Source: Clostridia bacterium (GTDB lineage Bacteria > Bacillota > Clostridia > Oscillospirales > Acutalibacteraceae). From it: a stretch of DNA of 64,000 nucleotides. The translations under genes were made by a program, and so were the position numbers. The DNA lies in assembly GCA_017397105.1 (NCBI GenBank), contig JAFQKF010000033.1:87560-151559 (forward strand), read 5' to 3'. The notes below the pieces were generated by a model. The model saw only the letters and a list, made by a program, of their open reading frames with translations, was not told where the DNA came from and searched no databases. Below, piece by piece: positions 8,107 through 15,951 of this stretch (positions are counted from its first letter, which is position 1; each line of letters starts with the position of its first letter).

Positions 8107-8758
8107 GACAAACTCTCATGCAGATTCCGCAAACAGCACCGCGTCCTATGTGCTTGAAAGCGGATTTCATGTAGTTACTGCATTTTTCAGGGTCAAAGAT
8201 TTCTTCCCTTGCGGTTTCCTGTGACCATTTGCCGCCCTTGATTGCATGAGCGGGACAGGCTTCAACGCAGGCTCTGCATTCGCCGCATACGTCAACGATT
8301 TCGGTCTTTTCAACCTCAAACGGGCAATCGGTAAAGAGCGTGCCAAGACGCACGAGTGAGCCGAAATCCTTATGTATAAACAGACTGTTTCTGCCTATTG
8401 CGCCCATTCCTGCGGCAACAGCCGCTTGCTTATGCGAAAATCTTCCGCTGTAATTCCAGCCTTCGGCGTTGATGCTCTGGGATGCTGCCACGGTTATATA
8501 ATTGTAGCCGTTGCGCTGAAGGAAAAGACCGCATTGCAAAAGAGCACGGTCGATAAAGGCGTTCACCGTTCTGTAATGGTTAAAATAAGTATGAGTAGGC
8601 TCTGAGCCGATTTCTTTTATAATGGCAGGGGAAAGACGCACCGCTATTGTTACGGTGTATCCGAGCCCGTCAGGGGCGCCGTTTTCGGTAAAGGAAAAGC
8701 CAACGTCCGAAACGCCCTGAGAGAGTAAATATTCCTTTAACTGTTGCTGAATATTCAT
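8090..8758 (-). CDS. Short QueG-like protein with a double 4Fe-4S domain
   Basis: The 222 residues share the segment GMGAIGRNSLFIHKDFGS...LGTLFTD and two ferredoxin-like clusters (CGECRACVEACP and CGICMRVCP, plus a Cys at ...PEKCSNY) with epoxyqueuosine reductase QueG (COG1600). The protein is only about 60% of QueG length and lacks the C-terminal HEAT-like part, so tRNA queuosine synthesis is not assured. It is the last gene of the operon; its ATG overlaps the stop codon of the oxidoreductase as ATGA, which suggests translational coupling. The role is an electron-transfer or reductase function of unknown substrate. Confidence 0.8.
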   Translation of the reverse strand: MNIQQQLKEYLLSQGVSDVGFSFTENGAPDGLGYTVTIAVRLSPAIIKEIGSEPTHTYFNHYRTVNAFIDRALLQCGLFLQRNGYNYITVAASQSINAEGWNYSGRFSHKQAAVAAGMGAIGRNSLFIHKDFGSLVRLGTLFTDCPFEVEKTEIVDVCGECRACVEACPAHAIKGGKWSQETAREEIFDPEKCSNYMKSAFKHIGRGAVCGICMRVCPKNKL

Positions 8759-9753
8759 TTTATCTCCTTGTATTCATCAAATCGGATACCTGCGTGCTTT
8801 CGGATTTCAGCCATGATTCTGCTCGTTTTAAGAGCGGTGTCGCAAAGCTCGTTATAAAAATCTGAATATCCGTCGGGGTCGGCAACGATATCGGCAAAAA
8901 GTGAGGCTTCGTTGCCCATAAGTCTTTCTTTAGGAACGTCTCCGATGATTTTTTCGGACGTACCGTCATTGAATACTATGTTGATATCCGTAAACTGCGA
9001 AATTGAGCCGATTGTAATTGTACCTGCATCGCCGAAAATCTGAGAGCCCAGCCTGTTCTGCCCGAGCTTCGAGTAGGTGAGCGTTACGTGCTTATCGTCG
9101 TAACGCAGTGCCGCACTGCCGCAACCGTCTGCACCGCTTTCCATAAAGTAAGAAAGTGCGCTGATTTCCTTAGGCATACCGAAATAATCAACGGCAGGGT
9201 AAACGCAGTAAATGCCGAGGTCTTCAAGGCAGCCCGTAGCAAAAACGGGGTTGAAAATATTGGGAAGCTCACCGTTTTTATATGCCGGATACTTTGACGA
9301 AAGCTGAGAAAAATCAAAATGAGCGCTTGTGATGCGGCCTATTCTTTCCATAGCCTTAGCAAGAAGCCCTCTTGCAGGATTATACATATGCATAATCGCT
9401 TCCGCATAGATTACGGAATTTTTCTTGGCGAGATTCTGAAGATAAACAAGCTCGTCGGGGGTAACGGTTATCGGCTTTTCGCACAAAACGTGTTTGCCGG
9501 CATTGAGCATGATTTCGCTCTGCGTTGCGTGGAAAGAATTCGGGCTTGCGATATAGACAGCATCTACGTCACTGCCTGCAAGCTCCTCAAGGGAGGTGAA
9601 AACACGGTCAACACCGTTCCTCAGAGCAAATTCACGCCCTTTTTCTTCGCTTCTTGAATATACGGCGCTCAACTGCATCTTGTTATCAAGCTTTGCGCCG
9701 TCAATAAAGGATTGTGTAATCCAGCTTGTTCCTATAACAGCATATTTAAGCAT
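8755..9753 (-). CDS. Gfo/Idh/MocA family NAD(P)-dependent oxidoreductase
   Basis: Sugar or sugar-like dehydrogenase with an N-terminal Rossmann fold (YAVIGTSWITQSFIDG, about residues 3-18), the conserved CEKPITV motif near residue 95, and the EAIMHMYNP segment of the substrate domain. It has 332 residues. I take the ATG at 9753 (MLKYAVIG) because AAGGTG lies 6 nt upstream and it starts 5 nt after the GNAT stop codon; an upstream GTG would overlap that gene. Substrate is unknown. Its place after manA and GNAT suggests sugar metabolism, which is inference. Confidence 0.9.
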   Translation of the reverse strand: MLKYAVIGTSWITQSFIDGAKLDNKMQLSAVYSRSEEKGREFALRNGVDRVFTSLEELAGSDVDAVYIASPNSFHATQSEIMLNAGKHVLCEKPITVTPDELVYLQNLAKKNSVIYAEAIMHMYNPARGLLAKAMERIGRITSAHFDFSQLSSKYPAYKNGELPNIFNPVFATGCLEDLGIYCVYPAVDYFGMPKEISALSYFMESGADGCGSAALRYDDKHVTLTYSKLGQNRLGSQIFGDAGTITIGSISQFTDINIVFNDGTSEKIIGDVPKERLMGNEASLFADIVADPDGYSDFYNELCDTALKTSRIMAEIRKHAGIRFDEYKEIK

Positions 9754-9758
9754 TTCAA

Positions 9759-10316
9759 TCACCTTAAATTATAAGTCATTACCGTGCCGGGGCCTAACTG
9801 AGCGGTCTTTTTAAAGCCGCATTTCAGGTAAAACCTGATTGCACCCTTATTACCTGAGCCGACTATGAGCATAACACCTTTTACGCCGGTGTTTTTGAGA
9901 TGCGAAAGCAGGGCGCTCATAAGCTTTGCGCCTGTGCCCTGACCCTGAAATCCGGGGTTTATGTCAATGTGAAGATGTGCAGGGTAAAGCTTTGAAAAAG
10001 CCGCAAGCACGGCACGCTCGCTTATGCCCTCAAGTGCCATTTCAATACCCGATTTCGCCGCTTGCTTTGCATAGGGGCGGACAAACCTGCTGTATTTTTT
10101 GTGGCACGGAGCGCACAGAATATAACCCTGAGCAACACCGTTTTCATCAACTGCGGCAAAGCAGCTCGACGGCTCGTTTTCAAGGTAATAGTCGCAATAT
10201 GAATTTAAAAGATAATTGCGGTATTTCGGCTCGCGAGCCTGCGGGAATGCTGTGTTAAGGCAAACCTCACGCAAATCTTCCTTGTAGGTATCGCAATACG
10301 GTTTAATTTCAAGCAT
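9759..10316 (-). CDS. GNAT family N-acetyltransferase
   Basis: Acetyl-CoA-dependent transferase of unknown substrate. The 185 residues carry the acetyl-CoA pyrophosphate loop GFQGQGTGAKLM (about residues 127-138) and a C-terminal GNKGAIRFYLKCGFKK motif typical of GNAT motif B. An insertion rich in His, Cys and Tyr (APCHKKYSRFVRPYAKQAAK) lies before motif A. It is 18 nt after the ABC-F gene and 5 nt before the oxidoreductase gene, in one operon. Confidence 0.88.
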   Translation of the reverse strand: MLEIKPYCDTYKEDLREVCLNTAFPQAREPKYRNYLLNSYCDYYLENEPSSCFAAVDENGVAQGYILCAPCHKKYSRFVRPYAKQAAKSGIEMALEGISERAVLAAFSKLYPAHLHIDINPGFQGQGTGAKLMSALLSHLKNTGVKGVMLIVGSGNKGAIRFYLKCGFKKTAQLGPGTVMTYNLR

Positions 10317-10334
10317 TGTAAAAATCCTTCTGAA

Positions 10335-12242
10335 TTATTCTGTAAGCTCGCCAAGCCGCAGATTCCATTGCTCCCATTCGTTCATAAGAGCTTCCTGCTC
10401 GGCGGTGAGCTCTTCAATTTTTTGCGTGGTTTCCATAAGCTTATTGTAATCGGATGAAATCTCGGGAGTTGAAAGTGCATCGTTGAGAGCGGAAATCTCA
10501 GCATCAAGTTCATCAATTTTTGCTTCACCTCTGCTGATTTTGCCTTTAAGACGGTTGATTTCGCTTTCACGCTCTTTTCTGAGCTTGTATTCGTTAACCT
10601 TGGGAGCGGCTTTTGTTTCCTTTACAAGAGCGTTTGTTGCAAGGCGCTGGATATAATCATCGTAGCCGCCGTCAGATTTTTCAAATCCCTCTTTTGTGAG
10701 GTGATATATACGGGAGGCAAGCTTATTTATAAAATATCTGTCATGTGAAACGGCAATAACCGTTCCGTCAAAATCACTCAGCGAATCCTCAAGCGCTTCC
10801 CTTGACGGGATGTCAAGGTGATTGGTGGGCTCGTCAAGCAAAAGTACGTTTGCTCCCGAAAGCATAAGCTTGAGCAGGCAGAGTTTTGCTTTTTCGCCGC
10901 CGCTGAGATTGTCAACCTGCTTGAAAACGTCATCCCCCCTGAAGAGGAACATGGCGAGATAATTGCGTACGGTGGTTTCCGTAAAGCTTTTGTGCTCATC
11001 CCAGATTTCGTCAATTACCGTTTTACCGCCCGTTATATTTTCAAGGCTCTGGTCAAAATATCCTGTTTTAACGTTTGCGCCGAAGGAAAAGCTTCCCCAA
11101 TCGGGAGATACCTGTTTCGTTAAAATGCGCAAAAATGTAGTTTTACCGCAGCCGTTGGGGCCGAGAATGAATGCTCTTTCACCTTTTCTTATATGAAGCT
11201 CTGCGTTTTCAAAGAGAGTTTTATCAGAAAAGGATTTGGTAAGCGAGGTGACGTTGAGCACTTCGTTTCCCGTCTGAGCAACGGGGTTAAATTTGATGCG
11301 CACTGCGGCGCTTCTGCCCTCAGGCACAACCAATGCCGCTTTTTTGCGCTCAATCATCTTCTTTTTGCTTTCAATGGTTATATAATTGCGTTCCTGACCG
11401 AATTCAATCTGCTTTGCAATCATTGCTTCAAGGCGCTTGATTTCAGCCATTTCATTTTCGTAACGGCGTCTTTCGCTTTCTATTCTCTCTTCCTTGAGCT
11501 GCATATATCTTGTGTAGCCGCCCTTGGAGGAATGCATAACACCGTGTGAGAGCTCAAGAGTTTTATCCGTGACCTTATCAAGGAAATATCTGTCATGCGA
11601 TATAACAATAACCGAGCCTTTAAAAGCAAGAAGAAAACTCTCAAGCCATTCCGTTGCGGCAATGTCAAGGTGGTTTGTAGGCTCATCAAGCAAAAGCAAA
11701 TCTGAATCGCTGAGCAGAAGCTTGCACATACTCAGCTTTGAGCGCTGACCTCCGCTGAGCTTATCACAGGGGATAAATAAATCTCTTTCTTCAAATCCGA
11801 GGCCGAGCAGAGCGGAGCGGGTACGGCTCTTGTAGGTAAGACCGCCCTGTGCTTCAAATTTTTCATAAAGCTCCTGCTGACGCTCAATAAGAGTCTGAAT
11901 ATCGCCCATTCTGTCATCAATGGAGAGGGCGATTTCATCAAGCTCGGCTTCAATGCGCATAAGCGGCTCAAAAACACTTATGGCTTCGTCAATAACAGCA
12001 CGCTTTGAGCCTGCGCAGGCGTGCTGCTCAAGATAACCTACTTTTATGTTTTTAGATATGAAAAGGTTGCCTTCGGTAGCTTCAAGCTCGCCTTTAATAA
12101 GCTTGAAAAGCGTTGTTTTACCCGTACCGTTGGCTCCTATAAGACCTGCATGCTCACCCGGATGCACTTCAAAGCAAACGTCATGAAAAAGGATTTTGCC
12201 TGCAAAGTCCATTGTTAAGTTTTGTGCGCTGACTGTTGCCAT
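10335..12242 (-). CDS. ABC-F family ATPase (ribosome-associated type)
   Basis: Soluble protein with two ABC domains and no membrane segments, so it is an ABC-F protein (Uup/EttA/antibiotic-resistance-like) rather than a transporter. Domain 1 has Walker A GANGTGKTT and signature LSGGQRSKLS; the inter-domain linker is long and charged; domain 2 has GPNGCGKTT and LSGGEKAKLC; both have LLLDEPTNHLD. A C-terminal coiled coil (about residues 540-635) is visible. ABC-F proteins act on the ribosome in translation regulation or antibiotic protection; which applies here cannot be told. It is 13 nt after manA. Confidence 0.93.
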   Translation of the reverse strand: MATVSAQNLTMDFAGKILFHDVCFEVHPGEHAGLIGANGTGKTTLFKLIKGELEATEGNLFISKNIKVGYLEQHACAGSKRAVIDEAISVFEPLMRIEAELDEIALSIDDRMGDIQTLIERQQELYEKFEAQGGLTYKSRTRSALLGLGFEERDLFIPCDKLSGGQRSKLSMCKLLLSDSDLLLLDEPTNHLDIAATEWLESFLLAFKGSVIVISHDRYFLDKVTDKTLELSHGVMHSSKGGYTRYMQLKEERIESERRRYENEMAEIKRLEAMIAKQIEFGQERNYITIESKKKMIERKKAALVVPEGRSAAVRIKFNPVAQTGNEVLNVTSLTKSFSDKTLFENAELHIRKGERAFILGPNGCGKTTFLRILTKQVSPDWGSFSFGANVKTGYFDQSLENITGGKTVIDEIWDEHKSFTETTVRNYLAMFLFRGDDVFKQVDNLSGGEKAKLCLLKLMLSGANVLLLDEPTNHLDIPSREALEDSLSDFDGTVIAVSHDRYFINKLASRIYHLTKEGFEKSDGGYDDYIQRLATNALVKETKAAPKVNEYKLRKERESEINRLKGKISRGEAKIDELDAEISALNDALSTPEISSDYNKLMETTQKIEELTAEQEALMNEWEQWNLRLGELTE

Positions 12243-12255
12243 GATGCACCTTGCC

Positions 12256-13215
12256 TTAAATTGTAGTTTCTAAAATTCTCATGTCGCCTTCAAGGCTGAT
12301 AATTCCTGAGGAAGCGGGGATGAACACACTGTCACCCTTCTTGAGAGGAAGAGCACCCGAAGAAGCGGAAAGAGAGCCTTCGCCTTCCAATACAAGGAGC
12401 GAAACAAAGGACTTTTCATCGGCAACAAGAGAGAATCCGCCGTAAACGTTGAGCTCGGACACCTTGAAAAGAGGACAGTCTGCAAGCTCTTTTTTTGCGC
12501 CGTTGTAAAGTGAATTATCTTTACAATACTCTGAGGGTGCGTAGGGTTCGCATTTCGTAACCGCAACAGCGTCCTGAACGTGCAATTCCCTTGGTTTACC
12601 GTCTTTTCCGGGTCTGTTATAGTCGAAGATTCTGTAGGTTGTGTTGGAGCTTTCCTGCACTTCGGCAAGTAAAACACCTTTACAGATAGCGTGCAGTGTG
12701 CCTGATTCAATGAAGAAGAAATCACCCTTCTTTACGTTGACTCTTTCGATGCAGTCAAGCACTTTGCCTTCTTCAATGGCGGTTTTGAATTCTTCACTGC
12801 TGATTTTATCCTTGAATCCAAGCAGAAGGCTTGCGCCGGGGGCGGTATCAAGCACGTACCAGCATTCTGTTTTGCTTTCACCCTTGCCGGTTGCCTTGCA
12901 GTATTCTGCTGTGGGATGCACCTGAACGGATAAGTCGTCTCTTGCATCAATAAACTTTATAAGAATGGGAAAATCAGAAAAATTCTTGGCGTTTTCGCCG
13001 CAGATTTCAGGATTTTCAATGCAGATTTCCCTGAGGGTTTTGCCGGTGAGCGGGCCGTTGTCTATGTGGCAGAGTCCTGATTCGTGGCAGGAAAGCATCC
13101 AGCCTTCGGCAGCGTTGTCCTTTTCCGTTACAACGCCGTATTCTTCAATCAATCTTGTTCCGCCCCAGATTGTTTCAGAAACAAAGGGCTTAAGCTTAAA
13201 GGGATAAAAATTCAT
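12256..13215 (-). CDS. manA: Mannose-6-phosphate isomerase, type I
   Basis: Zinc enzyme that interconverts mannose-6-P and fructose-6-P. The 319 residues show the cupin metal site (DDLSVQVHPTAEY...KTECWYVL), FFIESGTLHAI and the family motif RIFDYNR. The start at 13215 (MNFYPFKLKP) is preceded by AAGGTG at 6 nt; an upstream in-frame GTG overlaps that site. It heads the minus-strand operon and, with two alpha-mannosidases nearby, gives a route for released mannose. Confidence 0.95.
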   Translation of the reverse strand: MNFYPFKLKPFVSETIWGGTRLIEEYGVVTEKDNAAEGWMLSCHESGLCHIDNGPLTGKTLREICIENPEICGENAKNFSDFPILIKFIDARDDLSVQVHPTAEYCKATGKGESKTECWYVLDTAPGASLLLGFKDKISSEEFKTAIEEGKVLDCIERVNVKKGDFFFIESGTLHAICKGVLLAEVQESSNTTYRIFDYNRPGKDGKPRELHVQDAVAVTKCEPYAPSEYCKDNSLYNGAKKELADCPLFKVSELNVYGGFSLVADEKSFVSLLVLEGEGSLSASSGALPLKKGDSVFIPASSGIISLEGDMRILETTI

Positions 13216-13316
13216 AGCAGACACCTTGATCCTTTACTTGATTTTTTCATATTCTGTATTATTTTATCATACCTCGCCAACAATTACCATAGTAATATTT
13301 ACAGGAGGGCGAAAAA

Positions 13317-13592
13317 ATGAAAAATATTTTAGAAAAAACAAAAGAAATTTACCGTAAAAAGGTAAGAATGCCGACAAAAGAGGAACTGAAAGAGGCGCAG
13401 ATGGTTGAGGAAATACGCAAAACACGCCTTGAATTGGAGTCAGCGTACAACAGATTTGAAAATGAAAGTAACGAGGTTATGCTTGATTCTGTTATTTATG
13501 AAATTCAATCCCTCAGGGCGAGGTACAGATTTTTGCTTCAGATTGCAAGGGAGCAGGGTATAGAGTGTGATATTATATCGGTTTTTAACTGA
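13317..13592 (+). CDS. YaaL-like DUF2508 protein
   Basis: A small helical cytosolic protein of 91 residues, rich in Lys, Glu and Arg, whose function is unknown. The family is found just upstream of bofA in many Bacillota (often recR-yaaL-bofA), and the same order without recR is seen here. An AGGAGGG site precedes the ATG. A TTTACT-18-TATTAT promoter-like pair (13233-13262) lies upstream, face to face with the likely manA promoter region. Confidence 0.8.
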   Translation: MKNILEKTKEIYRKKVRMPTKEELKEAQMVEEIRKTRLELESAYNRFENESNEVMLDSVIYEIQSLRARYRFLLQIAREQGIECDIISVFN

Positions 13593-13608
13593 TTCCACGG
13601 GAGGAAAT

Positions 13609-13875
13609 ATGGGAACGGGTTTAAAGGTGTTTGTGATTGCTTTTGCGATGCTTGGCGGTATGCTGCTTATATGGCGGATTATGAAACGGGGAGGGGGAAA
13701 AGCGTTTATATTCTCTGCTTTTCAGGGCATAGCGGCTATGTCCGCCGTAAACCTGCTTGGAGGCATTACGGGTATCGGTATAGCTGTTAATACCCTGAGC
13801 ATCGCTACTTCCGTTGTATGCGGTTTACCGGGCGTTGCCGGGCTTTTATTTGCTGATTTTTTGTTTTCACGGTAA
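13609..13875 (+). CDS. bofA: Pro-sigma-K processing inhibitor BofA
   Basis: Membrane protein that holds the SpoIVFB protease inactive in the outer forespore membrane until a forespore signal arrives. The 88 residues have an N-terminal hydrophobic segment (VFVIAFAMLGGMLLI), the conserved NLLGGITGIGIAVNTLS motif and the CGLPGVAGLL C-terminal segment. The start at 13609 has GGGAGG 4-5 nt upstream and lies 16 nt after the yaaL-like gene. Confidence 0.93.
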   Translation: MGTGLKVFVIAFAMLGGMLLIWRIMKRGGGKAFIFSAFQGIAAMSAVNLLGGITGIGIAVNTLSIATSVVCGLPGVAGLLFADFLFSR

Positions 13876-13899
13876 ATGAAAAAATATTTCAATTAGCTA

Positions 13900-13929
13900 T
13901 TGACAATTTAATATATTGTAATATATAAT
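13900..13929 (+). promoter_or_regulatory. Promoter of tRNA-Val
   Basis: TTGACA (13900-13905), an 18-nt spacer and TATAAT (13924-13929), 20 nt before the tRNA. Confidence 0.85.
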
Positions 13930-13949
13930 AACTCCTGCAACTCAGCCAC

Positions 13950-14025
13950 GGACGCTTAGCTCAGCTGGTAGAGCTTCCGCTTGACGTGCGGGAGGTCAGC
14001 GGTTCAAGTCCGTTAGCGTCCACCA
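13950..14025 (+). tRNA. tRNA-Val (anticodon GAC)
   Basis: A 76-nt cloverleaf: acceptor GGACGCT/AGCGTCC, D-stem GCTC/GAGC, anticodon stem TCCGC/GCGGG with loop TTGACGT (anticodon GAC, reads GUC/GUU), T-stem AGCGG/CCGTT with TTCAAGT loop. The CCA end is encoded. It is a single tRNA with its own promoter and terminator. Confidence 0.95.
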
Positions 14026-14026
14026 G

Positions 14027-14057
14027 AGAGTCGAGGTTACACCTCGGCTCTTTTTTT
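14027..14057 (+). terminator. Terminator of tRNA-Val
   Basis: An 11-bp stem with one G-U pair (AGAG-T-CGAGGT / ACCTCG-G-CTCT, loop TAC) is followed by seven T, starting right after the CCA. Confidence 0.94.
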
Positions 14058-14085
14058 GTCTGTGAATAAACGGAGTAATTGAAAA

Positions 14086-14104
14086 ATTCACTCCATAAGT
14101 GAAT
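14086..14104 (+). promoter_or_regulatory. Inverted repeat upstream of the XRE regulator promoter
   Basis: ATTCACT and AGTGAAT form a perfect 7-bp inverted repeat with a 5-nt gap, 20 nt before the -35 box. A binding site for the regulator itself is possible but not shown. Confidence 0.35.
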
Positions 14105-14124
14105 ACGTTTCTCTTAATAAGTTA

Positions 14125-14153
14125 TTGTCTTGTGAGAAATTATGGTATATTAT
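14125..14153 (+). promoter_or_regulatory. Promoter of the XRE regulator gene
   Basis: TTGTCT (14125-14130), 17 nt, TATTAT (14148-14153), 44 nt before the start codon. Confidence 0.6.
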
Positions 14154-14197
14154 GAAGTCAAGCTGATCAGTCATATTTAATTAAGGTGGTAGAAACT

Positions 14198-15286
14198 ATG
14201 ATCAATATTGGCGAAAATATAAAACGTTTAAGGCTTGACAGAAAACTCACTCAGGAAACGCTTGCTGAATTTTTGGGAGTAACGTTTCAGAGTGTAAGCC
14301 GCTGGGAGAGAGGGGAAAGCTATCCCGATATCACCTTGTTGCCTGCAATCGCATCGTTTTTTGACGTGAGCTTCGATGAGCTTATGGGCAGGGATGATAT
14401 TGAAAAGCAGAAAAGAATTAAAAAATATATTGATGAATACAATGACTTGCGTATGAAAAATACACCTTACGTTCTTGAACAGATGAGCAGGGCTGTCAAG
14501 GAATTCCCCGGAGAGTATGATTTGCTTGTGCGTTATCTTGAACTGCTTATTTCAGAAAAATCAAGTGCAGATGCGGATTCCGAGAGCATTGTTGAAGAGG
14601 TTGAAGCAATCTACGGTAAAATTCTCAGCTACTGCACTGACGACCAGATAAGAATTCAGGCAAAGCGTCTGGTTTGTATGTATTATAATACTCTTGGTTA
14701 CGTTACGGGTAATAAAAAATATGTTGAAAAGAAAATGAAAATTGCCGATGAAATGCCTAATATGATTAACAGCAAGGAATACCTGATGACGGTAATGAAT
14801 CTTCCGAAGGGTGACCATTTTGATGCCTGCAGAAACGCTCTGGGCAGCGAGATGCTGATTTTCCTCGGTACGGTGAATAATCTGATAAATTACAACAATG
14901 AATTCACCGTTGAATACAGAATCAAAGCAGCGGAAAAAGCACTGAGGATTCTTGATGAATTTTACGATGACGGGAATTACGGCTATTGCTACCGCTCGGT
15001 GATATATATGCTCGGTGACCTGGGACGGTTGTGCTTTGAAAACGGCGAAAAAGAGAAGGCTCTTTTCTATCTCGAAAAATGCGCGGCCGAGTCAAAAAAG
15101 CACGATGAAATGCCGCAGGAGAGCGAGCACGGTGCTTTGCTTATGGAGGGCTATGTTTATAAGAAAACAAAGTACGGTAAAACAATGTGCGAGCGGATGA
15201 AGGGTAGGTTTTTAAACGAGTATTCTTTTACAGAAGAGTTTATAAACAGCGGTGAGTTCGAAAATATAATTAAAATTTTTCAGTGA
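14198..15286 (+). CDS. XRE-family transcriptional regulator with helical C-terminal domain
   Basis: Residues 1-65 form a Cro/C1-type helix-turn-helix (IGENIKRLRLDRKLTQETLAEFLGVTFQSVSRWERGES in part), followed by about 300 residues of helical, TPR-like sequence that probably binds a ligand, peptide or partner. It has 362 residues. The ATG at 14198 is preceded by AAGGTGG at 8 nt; an upstream GTG overlaps that site. It is followed 21 nt later by a DUF3267 membrane protein gene, so the two may act together. The target genes are unknown. Confidence 0.88.
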   Translation: MINIGENIKRLRLDRKLTQETLAEFLGVTFQSVSRWERGESYPDITLLPAIASFFDVSFDELMGRDDIEKQKRIKKYIDEYNDLRMKNTPYVLEQMSRAVKEFPGEYDLLVRYLELLISEKSSADADSESIVEEVEAIYGKILSYCTDDQIRIQAKRLVCMYYNTLGYVTGNKKYVEKKMKIADEMPNMINSKEYLMTVMNLPKGDHFDACRNALGSEMLIFLGTVNNLINYNNEFTVEYRIKAAEKALRILDEFYDDGNYGYCYRSVIYMLGDLGRLCFENGEKEKALFYLEKCAAESKKHDEMPQESEHGALLMEGYVYKKTKYGKTMCERMKGRFLNEYSFTEEFINSGEFENIIKIFQ

Positions 15287-15307
15287 ATATCTCAACGGAG
15301 GTCTGCT

Positions 15308-15892
15308 ATGAAATTTCAGAAAAAAGTGCAGTATGATTATGAAGCAAACGGAATAACCGAAGAAAACGGTTTTACAAAATGGTATCATTGGGAAAAGGTT
15401 AAAACTCCCGTAAGAATTCTGCAATACGTGTTTGTTGTTTTGTTCTTAGTGCTCGGAAGGGTTTTTAAAGAAGAGCTGTCGGGTTACGGAAAGATGAACG
15501 TGGTTATTGCGGCGCTGTCTGCGCTTTTGACGTTGCTTGTTGTAGTCATACCTCTTCATGAGCTTTTGCATATGCTTGTTATGTCAAAGGGAAAGCTTGA
15601 TGACAGATGCATTATCACTTACGGCCAGGGAGCGGTATCGGCTGTTTATAACGGATATATGACGAGAGCTCAGCAAATAATCTGCCTGTTTACTCCGTTT
15701 CTTGTGTTTGCGGTGGTTTTTGCTCTTTTGGTTGCATTTACAGGCGGATTGCTCAGGCTGTATTTCATTTACCTGCTTATTATGTCCTGCATATCGAGCT
15801 ATACAGATATTTATATGATTTTTTATGTGCTCAGGCACGTGGGGTGCAAAGACGTTATTTTCGGAATATATAAAAAGTCTCTTGATATATAA
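15308..15892 (+). CDS. DUF3267-type membrane protein with HExxH motif
   Basis: A 194-residue membrane protein with about four hydrophobic segments and HELLHM at about residue 83, a zinc-metalloprotease-type signature seen in the DUF3267 family. Catalytic activity is not established for the family. It follows the XRE regulator by 21 nt and is probably co-transcribed, which raises the idea of a membrane protease paired with a regulator. That idea is inference. Confidence 0.75.
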   Translation: MKFQKKVQYDYEANGITEENGFTKWYHWEKVKTPVRILQYVFVVLFLVLGRVFKEELSGYGKMNVVIAALSALLTLLVVVIPLHELLHMLVMSKGKLDDRCIITYGQGAVSAVYNGYMTRAQQIICLFTPFLVFAVVFALLVAFTGGLLRLYFIYLLIMSCISSYTDIYMIFYVLRHVGCKDVIFGIYKKSLDI

Positions 15893-15896
15893 CAAG

Positions 15897-15937
15897 AAAC
15901 GGCTTACAGAGGTTGATTGACCTTTGTAAGCCGTTTT
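15897..15937. terminator. Bidirectional terminator between the DUF3267 gene and putP
   Basis: A long stem (AAACGGCTTACAGAGGT with ACCTTTGTAAGCCGTTTT, loop of 6) has A and T runs at its ends. It resembles the hairpins at 19381 and 49832. Confidence 0.85.
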
Positions 15938-15951
15938 GTCAATATATTTGT

